Source of the DNA: Spirochaetota bacterium
GTDB lineage: Bacteria > Spirochaetota > UBA4802 > UBA5550
NCBI GenBank assembly: GCA_016928865.1
Contig: JAFGJX010000030.1
Location: 1 to 62,834, forward strand
Direction: 5' to 3'
Length of the DNA: 62,834 bases
In this document: positions 52,285 to 61,241 of the stretch, piece after piece
How positions within the stretch are numbered: position 1 is the first letter of the stretch
How the letters are laid out: every line of letters starts with the position of its first letter
The notes under the pieces: generated by a model
Database searches by the model: none
What the model was told of the DNA's origin: nothing
What the model saw: only the letters and a program-made list of their open reading frames with translations
Made by a program: the position numbers and the translations under genes

Positions 52285-53548
52285 CGTCTCTGTGTGTCTC
52301 GCCGCGTCATCGCGTGCCGCAGAGCTGTCTAATGACTTCAGCGCCCCATTTATGCGCGCCGCCGCGGCGGTCAGGTATTCGGTAGTGAGCATCTCAATAT
52401 ATGAAAAAAAGAGCAGGAGCGCGGATTACAGCAAAGTGGCATACGCTTCCGGAACCGTTATCGACGGCGGCTATATTGTCACAAATTATCATGTCGTAAT
52501 GAAGGGAGATTACTACCAGGTACGGTATGACGATGGCGGTTCGATTCAACTCAAGCGCTTTAAAAATGGAAAGATGTTCCTGGCTGATACTAAAACGGAC
52601 ATCGCGCTCCTGAAAATGAGCGATTCCGACAGAAGGAAGCTTCGCCCGGTACAGTTCGAAGATTCGAACCTGCTGTCCGAAGGGGAGTGGGTGCTTGCCG
52701 TGGGTAATCCCTACGGACTGCGACGGACGGTCACCGGGGGGATCGTTTCTTCTAAAGGCCGTGACAATATCGGCTTTGCCGATATCGAGGATTTCATACA
52801 GACCGACGTGCCGATAAATCCTGGCAATTCCGGCGGTCCGCTCATCAATCTCGAGGGAAAACTGGTGGGGATAAACACCGCTATACGCTCGGAGTCGGGA
52901 GGCTTCCAGGGCATCAGCTTCGCCATTCCCTCGAACCTGGTGAAGAGAGTATGTCACGACCTGGTTCGGCATGGCAGGGTGCGTCGTGGATGGATCGGGT
53001 TTCTGGTAAAGGAGGCCCGGCGCGGAATCGGAAATGAGGACAGCTCGCTTTCGATACTCTCGGTCATGCGGAATTCTCCCGCCGAGGCGGCTGGACTCAT
53101 GTCGGGCGATGTAATCAAACGGGTTGACGGCGTGAAGATTACGACGCTGGGAAGCCTCCTCAGATCTGTGGGGAACAAACCGGTCGGCTCAACGATCGAG
53201 ATCGCAATCTCGCGCGGCGGACGTATGGAGAATTATTCGCTGGTATTACGCGAACGGACCGTGTATAAAAAAATCCGGTCGGGAATGAACAGGCTCTATC
53301 TGCTCTACGGGATAGAGATCGGTGAAAATTCACGGACCGGAGATGTGATCATCTCCGAGGTCTCGCCAAGGAGCGTTATGTATAACCTGAAAAAAGGCGA
53401 CATCATCCTTTCCGCTGACGGGATTGATGTAACATCATTGGAGTCTTTTATACGCATATTTAACAGGCATGACTCGCATCTTGAAAAAATAATGGTTAGC
53501 AGGGATTCACGCACCCTGGAAATTCGATTTTCCGAGGAAAGGCGGTAG
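52220..53548 (+). CDS. HtrA/Deg-type serine protease with two PDZ domains
   Basis: A 442-residue protein. TTG 52220 follows AGGGGA by 7 bp and opens a classical signal peptide (RLTSKLLLTISVSVCLAASS); an ATG at 52199 also exists. The catalytic triad is seen in VTNYHVV (His), TKTDIALLKM (Asp) and PINPGNSGGPLINLEG (Ser). PDZ domains follow at about 265-345 (SPAEAAGLMSGDVIKRVDG) and 360-440. It is a periplasmic quality-control protease. The start lies inside the end of the amidase gene by 65 bp, implying coupled translation. Confidence 0.93.
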   Translation: MISPSTKCRKVRLTSKLLLTISVSVCLAASSRAAELSNDFSAPFMRAAAAVRYSVVSISIYEKKSRSADYSKVAYASGTVIDGGYIVTNYHVVMKGDYYQVRYDDGGSIQLKRFKNGKMFLADTKTDIALLKMSDSDRRKLRPVQFEDSNLLSEGEWVLAVGNPYGLRRTVTGGIVSSKGRDNIGFADIEDFIQTDVPINPGNSGGPLINLEGKLVGINTAIRSESGGFQGISFAIPSNLVKRVCHDLVRHGRVRRGWIGFLVKEARRGIGNEDSSLSILSVMRNSPAEAAGLMSGDVIKRVDGVKITTLGSLLRSVGNKPVGSTIEIAISRGGRMENYSLVLRERTVYKKIRSGMNRLYLLYGIEIGENSRTGDVIISEVSPRSVMYNLKKGDIILSADGIDVTSLESFIRIFNRHDSHLEKIMVSRDSRTLEIRFSEERR

Positions 53549-53552
53549 CGGT

Positions 53553-54008
53553 ATGACAAAAATCCTGACAGCCGGCATGATCGGCCTGATCGCGCTGCTG
53601 AGCGTCCAGGCGTTTTCAGAAGAGGAAGCGCAGGAGCCGACACGCCTTCAGATGGATGCCCGGTTTTATGACGATTTTTCAAAAACCCCGGCAATACTGC
53701 GTGACGATTTTTTGAAAAAGCGGCTTAACACGGTGGTCCTGGGGCGCGGTCGTATCACTGCAATAACCAGAGTGCCCGGCTTCAAGAAAAATTTTCGCAT
53801 CGACATGACTGAAGAAGAAACAGAGCGCCTGAATATCCGGATCATATACCGTATTCATGTGGACAGCCGGCAGACTATCTCAATGCTGAAGGAACAGGAA
53901 CGTCTGGAGTTTACAGGCCAGCTCATAGGGTATACGCCACTGAATTCAAAGCGGAACTCTTATATACTGGATATATTGATGGAAAAGGGCGCGATGTTGA
54001 TAGAATGA
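53553..54008 (+). CDS. Small exported protein of unknown function
   Basis: A 151-residue protein starting 4 bp after the protease stop. A signal peptide (MTKILTAGMIGLIALLSVQA) precedes a short acidic linker. The mature domain of about 125 residues has a beta-rich pattern with RLNTVVLGRGRITAITRVPG, DSRQTISMLKEQERLEFTGQ and IGYTPLNSKRNSYILDILM, reminiscent of an OB-like small domain. Family is not recognised. Its tight place between the protease and the TPR protein suggests a structural part of the same envelope system. Confidence 0.7.
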   Translation: MTKILTAGMIGLIALLSVQAFSEEEAQEPTRLQMDARFYDDFSKTPAILRDDFLKKRLNTVVLGRGRITAITRVPGFKKNFRIDMTEEETERLNIRIIYRIHVDSRQTISMLKEQERLEFTGQLIGYTPLNSKRNSYILDILMEKGAMLIE

Positions 54009-54024
54009 AATACTGAGCGCTGTT

Positions 54025-57000
54025 ATGCCTCTTCATAAAAGCGGTCTTCCGGCGTTCTTCCACCTGCGCATCATGCAATACAAATTATATATAATCGTCC
54101 TCGTTTCTGCTGTTTTCATTTTCGATGCTCCTGGCGCATCAGCCGCACCGCGTCCTGATGTTCAATGTCATGAGAGATCTGCCTTGCAGCGGTTCAGGGA
54201 CGGGGATTATTTAGCACAGGCAAAAGAACTCGAGGCACTGTTAATCGGAAACCCTACCGGTGCGCATGCCATTCTCCATTACGCTGATTTTTTCCGGATT
54301 GCAGAGTACCTCGGTGCGGAACGGATATTGAACGCCGCCGGCAGGATCAGGGAGGCGATACGATCGAGTGGCGATGAAAATGCCGGGGCCTGTATGCTTC
54401 ATTTCAATTGCGAGCTGGAACGGCTCCTGTACCGTATCGATGCTGAACGGGCAAAGAAGCTGACGGAGGAGCTCATGCCGATACGGACATGGACCCTGTT
54501 TGGACCATACCGTAAATATGGGCCGGGCGATCTGGACTATCCCTTCCAGCCCGAGGTGGTTTCGACCGCGGGCGGGATTCATCCGCAAAAAAGGATACGC
54601 CTAAACGAATCGGACGGCTGGCTTGATTCGGGCAAATACCTATTCCCTGGGAGAGGTGTAGTATACGCAAAGGTTTCGTTCAGGAGCGGGAGTTCACTCA
54701 CGCTGCGAATATTTTCCGGTTCACGCTATGCCGTTTTTATTAATAGACGTCCAGTGCTAAGGAATGATGAAACCTGCCGGCGCGCGATGCGGGTCATCAC
54801 GGCAGCAGGCTGCCGGGGCATTACCGTGATGATCAAGCTGTATGGCTCGCCGTTCGAAAGGATGCGATTGCTCGTAACCGATGAACACGACAGGCCGGTA
54901 TCGCCGGATATCGAGCAGGACGCTTCGTTTACGGGCGAGTGCGATGTTGAGGAAGTGCTGGATCCGCCTTTCGCGGCGCTGGCGGCGGAACGCGCCGACA
55001 ATCCGCAAAGGGCCGCGTATCTCGGTTATTATTTCGATAATCTTGAGAGCGATGAAGCGCTGGAATACTACCGGGAGTCGCTCGCGGATAAGAATGACCC
55101 GTACATCCGGTATCGTCTTGCTGCATCATTGCTGGCGGCCGGGACGGACCTGTTTCCGGGAAGGCAGGCGGAGGGTGTCGGTATCCTGGACAGGCTTATA
55201 AAAGAGGAGCCGCATTTCTATCCCGCGCGGCTGAAGCGGCTGGAATCACTGATGGGAACGGGTGATATCGAAAACGCGCACCGGGAGGCTGACGCGCTGG
55301 TAGCCTGCATGCCTGGGAATCCTCGTGCGCATATAATGCTCTTGCGGACACTCGGCATACTGGAATATGATAAAGAATTTATTGAATCAGCGGAAAAAGC
55401 CCGGAGGCTTTTCCCTGATTCTGTCGGCATCATGGCAGTGGAAGCGGATTTTTATCGTACGCGGGACCGGGGAAAATTCCTCGATCTTCTGAGCAAGCTG
55501 CTGAAAAAGGATTTTTCTCTCGAGAGGGCAGGGACAGTCATACGGGAATACGTTTCACGCGGCGACTATACCACAGCACTCGAACTGATCCGATCGTATA
55601 ATTTCAACAATGATTTCTCAGATCAAATGATCGAAATATATATGCGGCAGGGTGATTTCGAAGCCGCACGACGCTGCATACTCCCCGCGCTTGTGACCCG
55701 GGAGAGGCCGTCATTATATCGCGCGCTCGGACGTATTGACATTCTCCAGTCTGATGATCCGGCCATGTATTTCCAGAAAGCGTTGAGCATGGAACCTTCA
55801 CAGTATGATATTTCGGACTACCTCAATTTTCTTGAAACCGGTGCGGTCACAAATCCATTCAGCACCGAACGGGGAAATGGAGATACGTCAGGACCCCCGC
55901 GGTATAATGAGGGATATGCATCATATCCAAGCGTGATACTTCGCCGGGAACGGAACTTCGTTCTGCATGAAGACGGCAGGTGCAGGGTATTTTGTGATGA
56001 TGTCATTCAGGTAAATAACAATGAGGGTGTGGACAAATGGCGTGAGATCCGGATCCCCTTTCAGGGCATGTTTCGTCCTGTGAGTATGCGGGTCTATGAT
56101 ATGCGGGGGTCGTATACAGACCCATGCGTCATTCAAAAAACGAATGAGGGAACGAGCGTTTTTATTTCGTCCCTGGCAAAAAAAAAGGTCATACACCTGT
56201 CATATATCATCGATGATCCGATTGCAACGCTGCGGAAAAGTAGTCTGTTTTCCCTGGCCGAATGCATCCAGAATTACGACGAGCCCGTCATACAGGCGAC
56301 CGTGCGGGTAACGGTTCCGGCGAAAATGAAGCTCAACTTCCGGTTTAAAACACCGGTGCCTCTCAGTACATCGAAGATCGGGGATCACTCTGTCTATTCT
56401 GCAACGCTCACAAACATTCCCCCGGTGCAACTGGGACATCGGTCGGATGGAAAATTGGATTCCCCATACAGCTATTCCTTTACTACTATGCAGGGCTTTG
56501 GCGATTTCGTTGCCTGGTACGGGGGCCTCATCAGGGAAGCGTCAGGGCAATCTCCACTGAATGGGGTTCCAGTACGGAAGGGGAGCCTCGAGGAAACGAT
56601 TACCGGCGTGTATGACTTTGTTGTCCGGGAGATTGAACCTGGCGCCAGCGTAATGTTTTATCCGGTCCCGCCTGAAACGACCCTTTTCAGAAAGAAGGGG
56701 AGCGTTGAAAACAGGGTCCTTCTTGCCCGGGCCCTGCTCCGGGACCGCGGCATCAGGTCGTATATTGCGCTTGCGCGGGACAAATCCCTGTCGGAACCGG
56801 GAGACGCGGTTACCCACGACTATTTCAACACGCTTCTCCTGTACGTGCCCCTTGATATTGATAACGCGCTCTGGCTCGATTTTTCGGACAGGCGATTTCC
56901 CTGCGGAGTAACGGCTGAAAATATCTCCGGGGTTGCCGCGCTTGTCATGATGCATGATTCCTTCCGGTTCAGGAAGGTACGGAGCCGTTATGACGGCACG

Positions 57001-57033
57001 GGCTCCGGAAGAACCGGTGAAAATGAAGATTAA
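54025..57033 (+). CDS. Large exported TPR protein with degraded DUF3857/transglutaminase-like C-terminus
   Basis: A 1002-residue protein. A signal segment (YIIVLVSAVFIFDAPGASAA) ends near residue 41; ATG 54073 is an alternative start. Residues about 70-120 and 330-600 contain TPR-like helix pairs; about 640-850 resemble DUF3857 (FVLHEDGRCRVFCDDVIQVN); about 850-970 resemble a transglutaminase-like fold. In active members a GxC motif and an HVxL motif occur here; this protein has KKGSVENRVLLARALLRDRG and YFNTLLLYVPL instead, so Cys and His are missing. It is probably a scaffold rather than an enzyme. The stop overlaps that of a convergent small gene by 4 bp. Confidence 0.75.
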   Translation: MPLHKSGLPAFFHLRIMQYKLYIIVLVSAVFIFDAPGASAAPRPDVQCHERSALQRFRDGDYLAQAKELEALLIGNPTGAHAILHYADFFRIAEYLGAERILNAAGRIREAIRSSGDENAGACMLHFNCELERLLYRIDAERAKKLTEELMPIRTWTLFGPYRKYGPGDLDYPFQPEVVSTAGGIHPQKRIRLNESDGWLDSGKYLFPGRGVVYAKVSFRSGSSLTLRIFSGSRYAVFINRRPVLRNDETCRRAMRVITAAGCRGITVMIKLYGSPFERMRLLVTDEHDRPVSPDIEQDASFTGECDVEEVLDPPFAALAAERADNPQRAAYLGYYFDNLESDEALEYYRESLADKNDPYIRYRLAASLLAAGTDLFPGRQAEGVGILDRLIKEEPHFYPARLKRLESLMGTGDIENAHREADALVACMPGNPRAHIMLLRTLGILEYDKEFIESAEKARRLFPDSVGIMAVEADFYRTRDRGKFLDLLSKLLKKDFSLERAGTVIREYVSRGDYTTALELIRSYNFNNDFSDQMIEIYMRQGDFEAARRCILPALVTRERPSLYRALGRIDILQSDDPAMYFQKALSMEPSQYDISDYLNFLETGAVTNPFSTERGNGDTSGPPRYNEGYASYPSVILRRERNFVLHEDGRCRVFCDDVIQVNNNEGVDKWREIRIPFQGMFRPVSMRVYDMRGSYTDPCVIQKTNEGTSVFISSLAKKKVIHLSYIIDDPIATLRKSSLFSLAECIQNYDEPVIQATVRVTVPAKMKLNFRFKTPVPLSTSKIGDHSVYSATLTNIPPVQLGHRSDGKLDSPYSYSFTTMQGFGDFVAWYGGLIREASGQSPLNGVPVRKGSLEETITGVYDFVVREIEPGASVMFYPVPPETTLFRKKGSVENRVLLARALLRDRGIRSYIALARDKSLSEPGDAVTHDYFNTLLLYVPLDIDNALWLDFSDRRFPCGVTAENISGVAALVMMHDSFRFRKVRSRYDGTGSGRTGENED

Positions 57034-57131
57034 TATTTTTTAACGAGCTTTTCTTTAAGCTGCTTTTTTGCCCGTTTTATTCTTCTTTTAGCCCTCTGAC
57101 GTTTTTCCCGTGCATTATATTGCTTTCCCAC
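57030..57131 (-). CDS. 33-residue, Lys/Arg-rich conserved small protein
   Basis: A GTG-started frame, too short for usual gene callers. It reads VGKQYNAREKRQRAKRRIKR and ends KQLKEKLVKKY, with 16 of 33 residues Lys or Arg. AGGAGG (57143-57138) lies 6 bp before the start and a TTGACA-17-TATTTG promoter about 50 bp before it, so expression is well supported. The start GKQYN followed by a basic helix resembles short hypothetical proteins I recall from other phyla, but this is unverified. A nucleic-acid or ribosome-binding role is the natural guess. It is convergent with the TPR gene. Confidence 0.7.
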   Translation of the reverse strand: MGKQYNAREKRQRAKRRIKRAKKQLKEKLVKKY

Positions 57132-57156
57132 TGTGCGCCTCCTTTGAATTGCTAAT

Positions 57157-57185
57157 CAAATATTTTTGATACGTGACTTTGTCAA
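57157..57185 (-). promoter_or_regulatory. Promoter of the 33-residue protein gene
   Basis: On the minus strand TTGACA (57185-57180), 17-bp spacer, TATTTG (57162-57157). The expected leader is only about 20 nt. Confidence 0.65.
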
Positions 57186-57382
57186 TAGAAAAATTGCGGC
57201 CGGGCCAGGTGCGCGGACGTAAAAGCAATGCAGGAAACTCTTAAAAAAAATGGAATTTCATAAATATTGAAGGCGACATAAAATTGGAATTGTAGTTGCA
57301 AAATCCATCAAATATTATTCTAGTATAAATAAATTAGAAAAATGGGAGCCATGCGAGATACTGTCTTCCGCGGAGGGTGCCG

Positions 57383-58258
57383 ATGAAACTCAACAACGAG
57401 GCAAGAGTTGGCCTCATGATTACAGTAAGTTTTACCATTTTTATCATACTGGTGGCACTGCTGGCAAAAATAAATATTTCGCGGCAGGGGTATACCCTGC
57501 GGATCTATTTCAGTTTTTTGAACGATCTGCGGATCAGCGCCCCGGTGAAGATAGCCGGCGGCATAAAAATCGGCCACGTGGATTCCATCAACCAGTCCGG
57601 TGAAAAGACTGAAGTCACCGTGTGGATTGAAAAGAAATACACGCTGGTAAAAACCACGAAATTCGCGATCTTCACGTCCGGGCTCATAGGCGAGAAATAT
57701 ATCAATGTGTTTGTCCCGCCGGCGGGCGATGTGGAGGATTTTTTAATGGACGGGGACAAGGTGTACGGTATCGACCCGGCCAGCTTTGACCAGATGATGA
57801 TGACCTTTCAGAGTTTCATGCAGGACGAGAGCGGCGGTCAGGTCCTGGCGGAAATATTTCAGAACTCTAAGAAATTCGTCGGCAGCCTGAATACAATAGC
57901 GGACGAAAACCGGGGGGATATGCGCCAGTCTATCATATCCGCAAAAGAAACAATAGCGAACCTGAATGTGCAGTCCAAGGTCATGATGGCAAACATCAAC
58001 AGGTTTTCGAAAGACATGGCGGACCTGTCGGATAAAAACAAGGACGATATCAATATTGCCCTGAGAAACTTATCAGAAACCACAACAAACCTGAACAAGA
58101 TAGTTTTTCGGATCGAAAAAGGACGCGGCACGCTGGGGAAGCTTCTGAACGAGGAAGACATATACAACAATCTCAGGGATGCTTCAATCGCGGCCAAGGA
58201 CCTGTTTCGGCAGCTCAAGCAGGATCCCTCAAAGCTTTTTTTCAGGTCCCAGAACTAG
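57383..58258 (+). CDS. mlaD: MlaD/Mce family lipid-transport protein
   Basis: A 291-residue protein. ATG 57383 is 6 bp after GGAGG and opens MKLNNEARVGLMITVSFTIF, an N-terminal membrane anchor at residues 12-28. Residues about 35-110 form the Mce domain (FLNDLRISAPVKIAGGIKIG ... VTVWIEKKYTLVKTTKFAIF), followed by a long helical tail. Mce proteins form hexameric channels or tunnels that carry phospholipids between the two membranes. MlaE and MlaF are not adjacent, so the permease and ATPase lie elsewhere. radA starts 2 bp after its stop. Confidence 0.9.
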   Translation: MKLNNEARVGLMITVSFTIFIILVALLAKINISRQGYTLRIYFSFLNDLRISAPVKIAGGIKIGHVDSINQSGEKTEVTVWIEKKYTLVKTTKFAIFTSGLIGEKYINVFVPPAGDVEDFLMDGDKVYGIDPASFDQMMMTFQSFMQDESGGQVLAEIFQNSKKFVGSLNTIADENRGDMRQSIISAKETIANLNVQSKVMMANINRFSKDMADLSDKNKDDINIALRNLSETTTNLNKIVFRIEKGRGTLGKLLNEEDIYNNLRDASIAAKDLFRQLKQDPSKLFFRSQN

Positions 58259-58260
58259 CA

Positions 58261-59592
58261 ATGGCGCGGCAGAAAAAATTTTTCGTCTGCACGGCCTGCG
58301 GATCGGACTTTCCCAAGTGGCAGGGGAAATGCCCCTCGTGCGGCGAGTGGAACTCGATTGTTGAGGCGGAGGCGCCCTCCCGTGCGGAAAAGGCGCCGCC
58401 GGCTGATGTCATCCCTCTCTCTGGCGTCGGCAGCGACAAAGTTGAACGAATACGGACCGGCATCGCGGAATTCAACCTCGTGTGCGGCGGCGGGGTGGTC
58501 CCCGGGTCTGTCCTGCTTGTCGGGGGAGAGCCGGGCATCGGTAAGTCGACGCTCGCCCTCCAGGTGGCCGGATTCTTCAAAACCCTCTACATATCGGGCG
58601 AAGAATCGCCGCAACAGATCAAGCTTCGGGCTGAACGGATCGGCAGCCCCCTGGACAAGATACAGCTGTCAACCGCGACCGATGTCGAGCAGATTGTCGG
58701 CCTTGCGGAATCACTGCATCCGCAGTGCATTGTCATCGACTCGGTCCAGACGCTCTATTCTCCGGACATTCCGGGGCTCAGGGGGTCCGTGAGCCAGATC
58801 CGCGAATCAGCCTCACGGCTTGCGGTCGCAGCCAAGAGGCTCAACGCGGTCCTGCTCCTGATCGGACACATCACAAAGGAGGGATCAATCGCCGGCCCGA
58901 AGCTTCTGGAGCACCTGGTGGACACGGTGCTTTACTTCGAAGGGAATTTCTCGCGCGACTACCGGGTCTTACGCGCGTTCAAGAACCGGTTCGGATCAGT
59001 AAACGAGATCGGGCTCTTTCGCATGGAAGCCCGTGGGCTCGTGGAGGTTACAGACAAGAACAGGATATTTCTGAATCCCTATCTTTCGTCCGCGCCGGGT
59101 AATGCGGTCTCCGCCGCGGTGGAAGGGAGCCGGATCATCCTGTTCGAGGTGCAGTCGCTGGTGACCACGTCGGCCTTCCCGAACCCGCGCCGCATGGCGG
59201 ACGGATTTGACCTGAACCGGCTTATACTGATAGCGGCGGTTCTTGACCGGCACGCCGGCGTGAATCTCAATTCGCATGACGTTTTCATCAACGTGTCGGG
59301 CGGGTTCCAGATCAACGATACCGCCGCGGACCTGGCTGTGGCTCTCTCAATAGCGTCCAGCTTCACGGACAGGGCCATTCCGCAGGGATACGGTTTCCTG
59401 GGAGAGATATCCCTGTCGGGCGAAATACGGCCCGTGTCGCTCTGTTCCAGAAGGATCCAGGAGTTCAAGAATTCAGGCTTCACCGCTCTCGTCCTGCCCG
59501 AGGCTGAAATCGGCGAGGCGAAGGCGGCCGGATTCACCGGCGAGGTGATCGGCATTCGGAACATCAAAGACGCGATAGGAATACTGTCATGA
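58261..59592 (+). CDS. radA: DNA repair protein RadA
   Basis: A 443-residue protein with all RadA parts: an N-terminal zinc finger (CTACGSDFPKWQGKCPSC), Walker A GGEPGIGKSTL (about residue 89), the KNRFGS signature (FKNRFGSVNEIG, about residue 240) and a C-terminal Lon-like domain. RadA is a branch-migration ATPase in recombination. It is complete and of normal length. It begins 2 bp after mlaD and overlaps the phosphodiesterase by the 4-bp ATGA, so all three genes are translationally coupled. Confidence 0.97.
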   Translation: MARQKKFFVCTACGSDFPKWQGKCPSCGEWNSIVEAEAPSRAEKAPPADVIPLSGVGSDKVERIRTGIAEFNLVCGGGVVPGSVLLVGGEPGIGKSTLALQVAGFFKTLYISGEESPQQIKLRAERIGSPLDKIQLSTATDVEQIVGLAESLHPQCIVIDSVQTLYSPDIPGLRGSVSQIRESASRLAVAAKRLNAVLLLIGHITKEGSIAGPKLLEHLVDTVLYFEGNFSRDYRVLRAFKNRFGSVNEIGLFRMEARGLVEVTDKNRIFLNPYLSSAPGNAVSAAVEGSRIILFEVQSLVTTSAFPNPRRMADGFDLNRLILIAAVLDRHAGVNLNSHDVFINVSGGFQINDTAADLAVALSIASSFTDRAIPQGYGFLGEISLSGEIRPVSLCSRRIQEFKNSGFTALVLPEAEIGEAKAAGFTGEVIGIRNIKDAIGILS

Positions 59593-60554
59593 ATACACAC
59601 CCGATCGTTATAGCACACCGGGGCGCTTGCGGGTATCTCCCCGAGCACTCGCTAGAAGGCAAGGCGGCCGCATTCGGCATGGGCGTGGATTTTGTCGAGC
59701 TCGACGCTATCCTTACGAAGGATGACCGGCCGATCGTCATGCACGATCATTACCTTGACGCGCTGACCGATGTCGCGGACCGATTCCCCGACAGGACAAG
59801 GGCGGACGGGAGGCACTACGCGGTAGACTTTACCCTGAATGAGATACGGCAGCTTGGGCTGCACGAGCGGGTTAACCTGAATACGGGGGAGGCTGAGTAT
59901 CCGGGGCGGTTTCCGGCAGGGGCGGCGCTGCGCTTCCGCATACCGACCCTGGAAGAAGAGCTGGAGATGATCCGGGGGCTGAATAGGAGCATGAAAAAGA
60001 ATATCGGCGTCTATATTGAGCCGAAGGGCCCCGCCTATCACCGGAGCGAAGGTAAGAATATTGAGCGCGCCGTTGTCAGCGTGCTCGCAGATTTCGGCTA
60101 CACTGACAGGGGGGCCCGCTGCTGCATCCAGAGCTTTTTGCCTGAAAGTATCCGCTATATGAAAGAGACGATGAAGTGCGGGCTCTTTATGGTGCAGCTC
60201 ATTGGCGACAACACTTGGGCAGAGACGCCGGGGGTGGACTATTACGGAATGCTGACGCCTCAGGGCATGGACGAAGTGGCGCGGTATGCGGATGGCATCG
60301 GTCCATGGATGAACCAGATAATTGCCGATGCGGGAGATGGAGCGGCGCCCGAATATACAAAGCTCGTCGAATGGGCACACGAAAGGGGGATGGAGGTCCA
60401 TCCGTATACGTTCAGGGCTGACGCGCTCCCCTCATATGTGAAGAGTTTTAACGAGCTGCTCGAGATCTTCTATGTCAGAATGGGCGTTGACGGAATCTTC
60501 ACCGATTTTCCGGACCTTGCCATCGATTTTCTAAGGCAGAAAGGTATGCGGTGA
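59589..60554 (+). CDS. GlpQ-like glycerophosphodiester phosphodiesterase without signal peptide
   Basis: A 321-residue protein. Catalytic motif AHRGACGYLPEHSLEGKAAA is at the very N-terminus (His12 and Arg13), with ELDAILTKDDRPIVMHD (Glu, Asp and His), DRFPDRTRADGRHYAVDFTL and later IEPKGPAYH. The similarity to periplasmic GlpQ is strong, but the first 9 residues leave no room for a signal peptide and the start is fixed by the ATGA overlap with radA, so it should be cytoplasmic. Glycerophosphodiesters are cut to glycerol-3-phosphate and alcohol. It converges with the next gene, whose stop directly abuts. Confidence 0.92.
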   Translation: MNTHPIVIAHRGACGYLPEHSLEGKAAAFGMGVDFVELDAILTKDDRPIVMHDHYLDALTDVADRFPDRTRADGRHYAVDFTLNEIRQLGLHERVNLNTGEAEYPGRFPAGAALRFRIPTLEEELEMIRGLNRSMKKNIGVYIEPKGPAYHRSEGKNIERAVVSVLADFGYTDRGARCCIQSFLPESIRYMKETMKCGLFMVQLIGDNTWAETPGVDYYGMLTPQGMDEVARYADGIGPWMNQIIADAGDGAAPEYTKLVEWAHERGMEVHPYTFRADALPSYVKSFNELLEIFYVRMGVDGIFTDFPDLAIDFLRQKGMR

Positions 60555-61241
60555 TCACAGGTTTCGTTCGATGATCGCCCGTATTTCCATTCTTTCATCG
60601 TCCCGGTCCCGCGAATCTATATCGAGAGAAAAACCGGCCCTGCCGGCGTTGTATTCCGAAACCGAATAGAAAAAGACCGGTCCGGTGCATGAGGACAGGT
60701 ATTTCGCATGGACCTCAAGGGATTCGCTGAGGATGTTTTTTATCACATCCTCGCGCTGGTAGGCTATGGGGAAGCGTTCCGTGATCATGTCCAGTAGCCA
60801 GACCGTGGTCCGCGGGTCGATGACCGCAATGGTATAGCAATACCAGTCGTCGATGAGGTTGATGATGGCCTTTTTGTGATACGTGGAAAGGATTTCGTGG
60901 GCCGGGCAGAGGAAGCCATCGCATATCTGCTCGCCGAAAAACGATTCATGCCTCATCGATTTCATCCGGTACTGCGGATGCAGGAGGCAGCCGGGCCGCT
61001 TGTTGAAGATAAGGCCCTGGTGCGGGCAGATGTATGAGGTCAGGTCCCGTATCTGCCTGCCGTCGCCCTGGTCAGTGATGTCGCTCGCCGATAAATGCGC
61101 GGAAGAACGCTTCGCTCCTCGGGCGAGGAAACGGGTGAGGGCCTGCCTCGAGATGTCCGAGAAATTCATGAGCCCGCAGCAGGCGGAACAGCTTTTTACG
61201 GTGTCCGGCTGGCAGAGAATGATTGTTTCATAATAATTCAT
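60555..61241 (-). CDS. Cysteine-cluster protein coupled to aconitase
   Basis: A 228-residue protein without signal peptide. Cysteines are clustered near the N-terminus (VKSCSACCGLMNF, residues 18, 21 and 22), in the middle (TSYICPHQGLIFNKRPGCLLHP) and again in FGEQICDGFLCPAHE, a pattern typical of metal or iron-sulphur binding. The rest is helical and ends in ordinary alpha/beta sequence. The start codon overlaps the aconitase stop by 4 bp (ATGA), giving strict translational coupling. It could protect or supply the aconitase cluster; this is inference. No family is recognised. Confidence 0.75.
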   Translation of the reverse strand: MNYYETIILCQPDTVKSCSACCGLMNFSDISRQALTRFLARGAKRSSAHLSASDITDQGDGRQIRDLTSYICPHQGLIFNKRPGCLLHPQYRMKSMRHESFFGEQICDGFLCPAHEILSTYHKKAIINLIDDWYCYTIAVIDPRTTVWLLDMITERFPIAYQREDVIKNILSESLEVHAKYLSSCTGPVFFYSVSEYNAGRAGFSLDIDSRDRDDERMEIRAIIERNL

